A DNA stretch of 64,000 nucleotides from DATMER01 sp040349255 (GTDB lineage Bacteria; Acidobacteriota; Thermoanaerobaculia; Multivoradales; UBA5704), in contig JBEQUE010000080.1 in the NCBI GenBank assembly GCA_040349255.1, positions 8,797-72,796 on the forward strand. Direction: 5' to 3'. Below the pieces are notes generated by a model. That model did no database searches. It was not told the origin of the DNA and saw only the letters and a list, made by a program, of their open reading frames with translations. The position numbers and the translations under genes are program-made. Positions within the stretch are counted from its first letter, which is position 1, and every line of letters begins with the position of its first letter. Of the stretch, positions 57,841 to 64,000 are shown piece by piece.

Positions 57841-60717
57841 TTACGACACGGAGCTCGAACGGCCCGAGAACGGCACCGGGCTCGGCCAGTCGCGGACGTC
57901 GCGCGTGATGAGCGCCTCGACCTCGTCGCCGTCGACCGGATGCGAGAAGAAGAAGCCCTGGCCGTACTCGCACTTGAGACCGCGCAGCTTGGCCACGTGC
58001 TCCACGCTCTGGATCCCTTCGGCCACCACCTCCATGCCGAGCTGGTGGCCGAGCGTCACGATCGCCGCCACGATCGACAGGTTGCCCCCGTCCTCGTCGA
58101 TCCGCGTGACGAACGAGCGGTCGATCTTGAGGATGTCCATCGGGTAGCGGTGGAGGTAGTTGAGCGAGGAGTAGCCCTTGCCGAAGTCGTCCAGGTAGAG
58201 CTGCACGCCGAGCGCCTTCAGGCGCGAGAAGCGGCCGCTCGCCGACTCCGCGTGCTTGATGATCACGGTCTCGGTGATTTCCAGGCCGAGGTGCTCGGGA
58301 GCGAGGCCCGAGGCGGCCAGGGCGTCGGCGATCCGGTCGTCGAGGTCCGCCTGGAAGAACTGCTTGTTCGAGAGGTTGACGCTCACCCGCAGGTTGCGGT
58401 GCTCGGGGTACTTGAGCTGCAGCTCGCGCACCCGCCGGCAGGCTTCGAGCAGGACGTGCTCGCCGAGCGGCAGGATCAGACCGGTCTCCTCGGCGACGTG
58501 GAGGAAGTCGTCCGGCAGGATCAGCCCGCGCCGCGGATGGTTCCAGCGCACCAGGGCCTCGAGGCCGACCACCGTGCCGGTGGCGAGATCCACGAACGGC
58601 TGGTAGTGGACCTCGATCTGGCCGCGCTCGACCGCGCGCCGCAGGTCGCTCTCGAGCTGCAGGCGGGCCATGACGAACTGGTGCATGCCGCGGTTGAACA
58701 CCACGTGGCAGGCACGGCCGGAGCTCTTCGCCCGGTACATGGCCGTGTCCGCGTCGCGCAGCAGGTCCTCGGGCTTCTCGTAGTCCGGGGTGTGGACGGC
58801 GATGCCGATGCTGGCGGTGATGAACACCTCGTGGCCGCCGAGGTTGATCGGCGCCGTCAGCCGCTCGTGGATGCGGTCGGCCACGCGGACCGCGTCGTCG
58901 ATATCCCGGCCGCCCTCGACCAGGATGGCGAACTCGTCGCCGCCGATGCGGGCGATGGTGTCCATGGGGCGGAGCACCGACGAGAGGGAGAGCGCGATCT
59001 GGATCAGTAGCTCGTCGCCAACGAGGTGGCCGAGGCTGTCGTTGACGATCTTGAACCGGTCGACGTCGAGGAAGAGCACGGCGGTGAGGCGCTCGAGGTC
59101 GCGCCGGGCGCGCTCCATGGCCTGCCAGAGCCGGTCCATGAACAGGGCGCGGTTCGGCAGTCCGGTCAGCTCGTCGTGCAGGGCGTCGTGGAGGAGTCGC
59201 TCCTCGGCGCGCTTGCGGTCGGTGATGTCGTGCGAGTTGAGCACGATGCCGGTGACCGCGGGGTGCTCCAGCAGGTTCGAGGCCGTGGACTCGACCGTCA
59301 CCCAGGTACCGTCGCGGTGCTGGCACCGGTACTCGATCGTCAGATTCTCGTCCGGCAGGTCGACCAGGCACTGCAGCGCGTTGACCAGCAGGGGGCGGTC
59401 CTCGGGCAGGACGAGGTCGAAGAAGTTGCCGCCGACCAGATCGCCGGCCGCGTGGCCGAGCAGCCGCTGGTGGGAGGGGCTGGCATAGCGCAGCGCGCCG
59501 TCGAGGTCGAGGATGGCGATCATGTCCGAGGCGTTCTGGACCAGGGCGCGGAAGCGCTCCTCGCTCGCCCGCATCGCCTCCTCCGCCCGCCGGCGGTCGG
59601 TCACGTCCTCCAGCGCGCCCTCGTAGCGCAGGACCTTGCCGCGCTCGTCCCGGAACACCCGCAGGCTGAAGCGCACCCAGATCACCGCCCCGTCGAAGCG
59701 CCGGATCTGGGATTCGAACGAGCGCACGCCCGAGCCCGACTCGGCCTCGACGACCCGCTGCCAGCGCAGCCGGTCCTCCGGGTCGAGATAGATGTCGCCG
59801 ACGTTCGCGCCGAGCAGCGTCTCCCGGTCGGGGTAGCCCAGGATACGCACCAGCGCCTCGTTGCCGTCGAGCATCCGGCCCGCCGGAGTGGTGCGGTAGA
59901 GGCCGATCGGCACGCCGTCGAACAGGCTGCGGTAGCGCTCCTCCGACTCGCGCAGCGCCTCCTCCGAGCGCTTGCGTTCCGTGATGTCGCGCACGAAGGC
60001 GCAGAAGTACTCCTTGCCGTCGAATTCCAGGCAGTTGAGAGCCACCTCGACCGGAAACAGCCGGCCGCTCTTGGCGATGTGGGCCGACTCGTAGGTCACC
60101 GTGCCCTGGTGGCGGAGCTCCTTCATGAAGTCCTCGAAGAGGTCCGCGAACTGCTTCGGGATGACTTCCTGGACCTTCATCCGGAGCAGCTCGTCCCGGG
60201 TGTACTCCAGGGAGCTGCAGCCGACGTCGTTCATGTAGAGGAGGTTGCCTTCCGCATCCGACCAGCCGGCGGTCTCGGGCGCGCGGTCGAGGAGGAACTG
60301 GGTGACGCGCAGCGCGGCCTCGGATTTCCTGCGCTCGGCCAGGCGGCGCTCGGCGGCGCGCAGGCGCAGATCGAGGAGATCCGGATCGAAGGGCTCGGTC
60401 AGCCATTCGTCGGCGCCGGCCTCCACGAGCTCCCGCAGATGCCCGGGGCTGCCGTCCCGGGTCACGACCAGGAGGAGGCCCGGCCCGCTGCCCCCATCGC
60501 CCCCGTCGCCCGATACCGCCCGGGCCTGGCGGCAGAGCTCCACGGCCTCGGCCGGATCCTTCCGGCGGACGATGAGGAGCGGCCAGACCTCGGATTCCAG
60601 CCAGGCCCAGGCCGCGGCAGGATCGGACGTAATGGAAAGATCGTACCCCCGCGCGCACACCACGTCCTCCAGGGAGTCCTGGCACAGAGCGGCATCCTTC
60701 AGAAGCAGAGCGCGCAT
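57841..60717 (-). CDS. GGDEF-EAL c-di-GMP enzyme with pseudo-receiver and three PAS domains
   Basis: 958 residues. Residues 1-130 fold like a receiver but the phospho-Asp position reads LLIVRRKDP and the conserved Lys is Glu (AGADEWLTEPFD), so it is probably not phosphorylated. Three PAS domains with PAC tails follow (about 140-255, 265-385, 395-505). The GGDEF domain has DVDRFKIVND, an RPMD inhibitory site and intact GGDEF. The EAL domain has LEALVRW, VNLSNKQF, LEITETV, DDFGKGYSSLNYL and VAEGIQS, all catalytic residues. It may both make and break c-di-GMP, steered by PAS ligands. Confidence 0.95.
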   Translation of the reverse strand: MRALLLKDAALCQDSLEDVVCARGYDLSITSDPAAAWAWLESEVWPLLIVRRKDPAEAVELCRQARAVSGDGGDGGSGPGLLLVVTRDGSPGHLRELVEAGADEWLTEPFDPDLLDLRLRAAERRLAERRKSEAALRVTQFLLDRAPETAGWSDAEGNLLYMNDVGCSSLEYTRDELLRMKVQEVIPKQFADLFEDFMKELRHQGTVTYESAHIAKSGRLFPVEVALNCLEFDGKEYFCAFVRDITERKRSEEALRESEERYRSLFDGVPIGLYRTTPAGRMLDGNEALVRILGYPDRETLLGANVGDIYLDPEDRLRWQRVVEAESGSGVRSFESQIRRFDGAVIWVRFSLRVFRDERGKVLRYEGALEDVTDRRRAEEAMRASEERFRALVQNASDMIAILDLDGALRYASPSHQRLLGHAAGDLVGGNFFDLVLPEDRPLLVNALQCLVDLPDENLTIEYRCQHRDGTWVTVESTASNLLEHPAVTGIVLNSHDITDRKRAEERLLHDALHDELTGLPNRALFMDRLWQAMERARRDLERLTAVLFLDVDRFKIVNDSLGHLVGDELLIQIALSLSSVLRPMDTIARIGGDEFAILVEGGRDIDDAVRVADRIHERLTAPINLGGHEVFITASIGIAVHTPDYEKPEDLLRDADTAMYRAKSSGRACHVVFNRGMHQFVMARLQLESDLRRAVERGQIEVHYQPFVDLATGTVVGLEALVRWNHPRRGLILPDDFLHVAEETGLILPLGEHVLLEACRRVRELQLKYPEHRNLRVSVNLSNKQFFQADLDDRIADALAASGLAPEHLGLEITETVIIKHAESASGRFSRLKALGVQLYLDDFGKGYSSLNYLHRYPMDILKIDRSFVTRIDEDGGNLSIVAAIVTLGHQLGMEVVAEGIQSVEHVAKLRGLKCEYGQGFFFSHPVDGDEVEALITRDVRDWPSPVPFSGRSSSVS

Positions 60718-60827
60718 TCGAATCCAAAGCCCTCCGGGGCCGGGATGGGGGTAGCGGGCAAAAGTATATCGCTTTCCGGCAATACCGGCGATACCGGACA
60801 GCGGTGTGACGCTCTTCGCGGCCGGCC

Positions 60828-60870
60828 TGTGAGAAGGGTCACAGCGCCGCGCCGGAGAACCCGCTACTCT
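60828..60870 (+). promoter_or_regulatory. CRP-family site and class II promoter
   Basis: TGTGA-GAAGGG-TCACA at 60828-60843 is an exact TGTGA-N6-TCACA palindrome (six-base arms with the outer C/G). TACTCT at 60865-60870 serves as -10; with transcription from 60877 the site is centred at -41.5, the classic position for class II activation. There is no -35 consensus, as expected for an activator-dependent promoter. Confidence 0.65.
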
Positions 60871-60876
60871 GAGTCC

Positions 60877-60951
60877 AAGCAGTACGGACAGCAGCAGGTG
60901 AACCTCCCTCCCTGACGGCCGCGCCTCTCCGATCCGGCGCGGCCTTTTTTT
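60877..60951 (+). ncRNA. Candidate 75-nt short RNA or attenuated leader
   Basis: It is bounded by the CRP-like promoter and a perfect terminator. It contains a small GTCC...GGAC hairpin, a C-rich AACCTCCCTCCC stretch able to pair with Shine-Dalgarno sequences, a five-codon GTG frame at 60898 and the terminator stem. It may be a small regulatory RNA, or the leader of the diguanylate cyclase gene controlled by read-through. It does not match the GEMM c-di-GMP riboswitch consensus as far as I can judge. Confidence 0.45.
60917..60951 (+). terminator. Strong intrinsic terminator
   Basis: GGCCGCGCC (60917-60925), 10-base loop, GGCGCGGCC (60936-60944), then seven T residues (60945-60951). It is followed at once by the -10 box of the next gene. 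No gene on the plus strand ends just before it, so it must end a short transcript. Confidence 0.85.
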
Positions 60952-60955
60952 GGCT

Positions 60956-60961
60956 TATACT
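60956..60961 (+). promoter_or_regulatory. -10 box TATACT before the Reg_prop diguanylate cyclase
   Basis: TATACT directly follows the terminator T run. Transcription would start near 60968, inside the GGGAGGAG that looks like the ribosome site of the ATG at 60986; so either the leader is short or translation relies on transcripts from further upstream. Confidence 0.45.
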
Positions 60962-60985
60962 CTTGGGAGGAGACGATTTACCCCG

Positions 60986-63967
60986 ATGCCCGTGATGCGC
61001 GCGCGCCCCCTGACCGGTGCCCTGGCCGGCCTGCTCCTGCTGGCGGCATTCCCTCTTGCCGCGGAGCACGGCTACCCGCTGATCCAGCCCTACGTTCCGG
61101 TCCATCCGGGAGCCGAGTCGCAGAGCTTCGACCTCACCCGCGACGCCAAGGGGGTGCTCTATGTCGCCAACCTGGGCGGCGCCCTGGCCTACGACGGCGC
61201 CTGGTGGCGGCTGGTCGAGATCGGCAAGGGGAAGATCGCCTTCTCGATCGCCGCCGGCGCGGAGGGGCGCGTGGGCGTCGGCGGGATCGACGAGCTCGGC
61301 TACCTGATGCCGGAAACGGACGGCTCGCTCCACTTCGTCTCCCTCGCCGGCCTGCTGGCTCCGGAAGACCGGCGCCTCGGCCAGATCATGCAGGTCCGCG
61401 CGGTCGGCAAGGGGTTCCTCTTCACGACCAAAACCCGGCTCCTGCTCTGGGACGGAGCCGCGCTGCGCACGGTGGCGACATTCCCCGGGGACCGGCCCTA
61501 CGCGGCGAGCTTCGAAGCGGGCAGCGAGGTCTACGTCTGGACCCGGGAGGGCCTGAAACGGCTCGCGGCCGGCCGCCTGGTCCCCGTTCCGGGCGGGGAG
61601 ATCTTCGCCGGCCGGCGCGTCGATCAGGTCCTGCCCGCGGAAGGCGGATTGCTCGTCTCCGTGCGCGGAGAGGGCCTCTTCCTGCTGCGGGACGGCGCCG
61701 ATCCCTCGGCGACGCCCTTTGCGCCCGAGGCCTCGCGCTGGGCGGTCGAGGCCAAGGTGATCGACGGCCTGCGGCTGCGCGACGGCCGCTGGGTCCTGGG
61801 ATCGCTCCTCGGCGGCTTCCTCCTGCTCCGGCCGGACGGCGGCGTCGACCAGGTGGTCGACACCTCGGTGGGGCTTCCCGACGACATGGTCGCCGGCCTG
61901 GCCGTGGACCGCGAAGGCTCGCTCTGGGTCGGCCTCAACAGCGGCCTCGCCCGGGTCGAGGTCGCCTCGCCCCTGTCGCTGGTGGACGACCGGTCCGGGC
62001 TCAAGGGCAGCGTCTATGCGATCGCGCGCCACCGCGGGGACCTCTGGGTGGCGACCTCGGCCGGCCTGTTCACCAGCGCAGGCGCCGGGAGCGGCGGGGC
62101 CGGCCTGATGCGGATGCGCGCCGTGCCCGGGATCCCGCCCTCGGCGTGGAGCCTCCTGTCGGTCGGCGACGACCTGCTGGTCGGCACGGTCTACGGGGTC
62201 TACCTGGCCGACGCCCAGGGCGCCCGGGCCCTGCCGTGGTCCTGGTCCACGGTCTACACGCTGGTCCCCTCGTCCGATCCGGACCGGGTCTGGGTCGGGT
62301 TCGAGAGCGGGCTGGCCGCCCTGCGCCGGCACGGGACCGAGTGGCGGCTGGAGGGGCGGGTCGAGGGCGTGACCGCCGAGGTCCGCACCCTCGTCGAAGG
62401 GGCGGGCGGCGTCCTCTGGTGCGGCACGATCCTCGACGGCCTCCTGCGGGTCGAGATCCCGAAGGACTGGCCTTCGGCCCCGGCCGCCGTGCGGCGGATC
62501 GACCCTGCCGAGGAAATCCCGGCCCAGGTCTTCCGGCTTGGCGGGCGCCTCCTGGTGTCGCGCGGCGACCGGCTCCTGCTCCTCGACGAGAGCCGCGGAG
62601 AGCTTATCGAGCAGCCCGGCCTGAAGGCGATCGAAGGCGCCGGCGAAGCCGGTTTCCTTGCCGAGGACGCCGAGGGGAACCTCTGGATGAACACGCGTCC
62701 GCCCTCCGTGGCGCTGCGCCGGGGGCAAGGCTGGGCCGCCCGGCCTGTCCCGCTGGTCCAGGTCACGGCGCGAGCCCTCGAGGCCATCCTGCCGGAGCCG
62801 GACGGGGTGGTCTGGATGGGCGGAGAGAACGGCCTCTTCCGCTACGAGGGCAGCCTGCGCGGCGACGGGCTGCCCCTGCCGGCGACGCGGATCTCCCGCA
62901 TCAGCCTCGGCGGCAAGGCGCTGTCCTACCTGGCTTCGCAGCCCACGGACGCACCCATGGACCTCCCGGCCGAGGTGCGGCGGCTGCGCGTCGAGTTCGC
63001 CCCGCTCTCCTTCCGCGCCGGCCTGCGCTACCAGACCCGGCTCGACCCCGTGGACGCCGCCTGGAGCGCCCCCGCCTCCGAGCCGTTCGCCGAGCTCACC
63101 CGGCTGCCCGCCGGAGAGTACACCCTGAACGTGCGCACCGTGGGACCGGGCCAGGAGGTCGGCCCCGAGACGGCCTGGAGCTTCGCCATCCCGCCGCCCT
63201 GGTACGCGTCTCCCTGGTCGGTCGCGCTGTGGACCGTGCTCGCCCTGGCCGGCGTGGTGGGCTATGCCGGCCTGCGGAGCCGGACCCTGAGCCGGCGCGC
63301 CGCCTATCTGGAGGCCCGGGTCGCCGAGCAGACCCGGGAGCTCCGGCGCGCCCTGGACGACCTGCAGCTCGCCCACGACGAGCTCGAGGTGGCGAACGAC
63401 CGGCTCGAGGAGCTGTCGCGGAAGGACGCCCTCACGAACGTGGCCAACCGTCGCCATCTCCAGGAGGTCCTGGAGGAGGAGTGGACCCGCGCCCGGCGCA
63501 CGCGCAGCCCGATCGCGCTGATCCTGCTCGACCTGGACCACTTCAAGCTGCTGAACGACACCCGGGGCCACCGCGAGGGAGACCGCTGCCTCCAGGCCGT
63601 GGCGCGCTACCTGGACGGCGCCGTGCGGAGGCCCGGCGACCTCGTGGCGCGCTACGGCGGCGAGGAGCTCGCCATCCTCCTGCCGGACACGGACCTGGAC
63701 GGCGTCCTCGAAGTGGCCGAGAACCTGCGCCGGGGTCTCGAAGGGCTGGCGATCCCGCACCCGGCGGCCCCTCTCGGCCATTTGACCGCCAGCCTGGGCG
63801 TCGCCTCCCTGGTGCCGGCGGGCCAGCGGCTGGAGGAGCTGATCGAGCTGGCCGACCGCGCGCTCTACGATGCGAAGACCGCCGGCCGGAACCGGGTCTC
63901 CGCGCCCGGCGAGAGCGAGGCCCCGCCGGCCGACCGTCGTTCGAGCGGCATCCGAAGAATGGTTTGA
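60986..63967 (+). CDS. Reg_prop/Y_Y_Y sensor diguanylate cyclase
   Basis: 993 residues; ATG at 60986 (GGAGGAG 13 bases upstream; ATG at 60995 is possible). Signal peptide ending PLAAEHG. A periplasmic propeller of two-component-regulator repeats (GLPDDMVAGLAVDREGSLWVGL, shortened pattern DREGSLWVG; DAEGNLWM; about 40-640) is followed by a Y_Y_Y domain (about 645-730), one transmembrane helix (about 740-762), a coiled coil and a GGDEF domain. That domain has LLDLDHFKLLND, an RPGD inhibitory site and GGEEL in place of GGDEF. It is the sensor build of hybrid two-component systems joined to c-di-GMP synthesis. Confidence 0.92.
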   Translation: MPVMRARPLTGALAGLLLLAAFPLAAEHGYPLIQPYVPVHPGAESQSFDLTRDAKGVLYVANLGGALAYDGAWWRLVEIGKGKIAFSIAAGAEGRVGVGGIDELGYLMPETDGSLHFVSLAGLLAPEDRRLGQIMQVRAVGKGFLFTTKTRLLLWDGAALRTVATFPGDRPYAASFEAGSEVYVWTREGLKRLAAGRLVPVPGGEIFAGRRVDQVLPAEGGLLVSVRGEGLFLLRDGADPSATPFAPEASRWAVEAKVIDGLRLRDGRWVLGSLLGGFLLLRPDGGVDQVVDTSVGLPDDMVAGLAVDREGSLWVGLNSGLARVEVASPLSLVDDRSGLKGSVYAIARHRGDLWVATSAGLFTSAGAGSGGAGLMRMRAVPGIPPSAWSLLSVGDDLLVGTVYGVYLADAQGARALPWSWSTVYTLVPSSDPDRVWVGFESGLAALRRHGTEWRLEGRVEGVTAEVRTLVEGAGGVLWCGTILDGLLRVEIPKDWPSAPAAVRRIDPAEEIPAQVFRLGGRLLVSRGDRLLLLDESRGELIEQPGLKAIEGAGEAGFLAEDAEGNLWMNTRPPSVALRRGQGWAARPVPLVQVTARALEAILPEPDGVVWMGGENGLFRYEGSLRGDGLPLPATRISRISLGGKALSYLASQPTDAPMDLPAEVRRLRVEFAPLSFRAGLRYQTRLDPVDAAWSAPASEPFAELTRLPAGEYTLNVRTVGPGQEVGPETAWSFAIPPPWYASPWSVALWTVLALAGVVGYAGLRSRTLSRRAAYLEARVAEQTRELRRALDDLQLAHDELEVANDRLEELSRKDALTNVANRRHLQEVLEEEWTRARRTRSPIALILLDLDHFKLLNDTRGHREGDRCLQAVARYLDGAVRRPGDLVARYGGEELAILLPDTDLDGVLEVAENLRRGLEGLAIPHPAAPLGHLTASLGVASLVPAGQRLEELIELADRALYDAKTAGRNRVSAPGESEAPPADRRSSGIRRMV

Positions 63968-64000
63968 TCCCGTTCCCCCTCTCCCCGGCCCTCTCCCCCG
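63964..64000 (+). repeat. REP-like element (copy 2, cut by the window end)
   Basis: 36 of 37 bases are the same as 6063-6099. It begins at the stop codon of the diguanylate cyclase gene and is cut at the start of its palindrome, so the second arm is not visible. Confidence 0.75.

Noticed and set aside
60877..60951. GEMM c-di-GMP riboswitch
   Set aside because: The context is tempting, but the expected conserved core and length (about 80-100 bases with two paired stems) are not recognisable.

Overview
The window is one continuous, very GC-rich (roughly two thirds G+C) bacterial chromosome segment, densely packed with genes on both strands. No rRNA, tRNA, CRISPR array, transposase or phage gene was recognised. 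The gene content best fits an Acidobacteriota genome: a TPR-secretin-cohesin fusion in a type IV pilus/type II secretion cluster, many secreted peptidases (tricorn-like, S10, M28, DUF885), Asp-box propeller proteins, a Tat-exported vanadium haloperoxidase and a carboxypeptidase-like TonB receptor. This is inference from gene content; no phylogenetic marker was tested.

Layout. 1-8968 (+) is one long run: the end of pilM, pilN, pilO, a PilP/GspC-like gene, the secretin, three pseudopilins, dut and a lipoprotein phosphodiesterase, joined by overlaps or short gaps. 8955-12563 (-) is a compact four-gene operon: lysine 2,3-aminomutase, two different D-Ala-D-Ala-ligase-like ATP-grasp enzymes and a GNAT acetyltransferase. 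It is probably a small pathway for a beta-lysine-containing capped peptide, and the best candidate in the window for an undescribed system. 12998-14427 (+) holds HIT and MDR genes. 14429-18807 (-) holds a YCII-like protein, a large Asp-box propeller protein and a VOC protein. 18808-19540 is a repeat-rich gap. It precedes a 2056-residue protein of IPT/TIG domains with a pyroglutamyl-peptidase-like domain whose catalytic Cys position is Ser. 25788-33137 holds a Schlafen-AlbA/RecG-like regulator, a vanadium haloperoxidase, an S10 peptidase, an FAD oxidoreductase and an MBL-fold hydrolase. 33462-47559 holds a tricorn-like protease, SRPBCC, a KNH-like secreted protein, a TonB receptor, a hybrid-membrane histidine kinase and two tandem M28 peptidases. 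47560-51022 (-) is a three-gene membrane operon. 51180-57823 holds PrsW, DUF885, DUF6526, an S1 protease followed by a separate copy of its N-terminal domain, a lipoprotein-like small protein, an alpha/beta hydrolase and an unknown protein. 57841-63967 holds two c-di-GMP enzymes flanking a predicted CRP-controlled short transcript.

How the genes fit together. The first run builds an envelope secretion/pilus machine. Most later genes are exported hydrolases and receptors suited to a proteolytic, peptide-scavenging life. Regulation appears to use c-di-GMP (a GGDEF-EAL enzyme with a degenerate receiver and a Reg_prop diguanylate cyclase) and a CRP-family factor, as shown by a perfect TGTGA-N6-TCACA site. 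Several genes have a TGC-TANNNT extended -10 box only 8-10 bases before the start codon, so leaderless transcription looks common.
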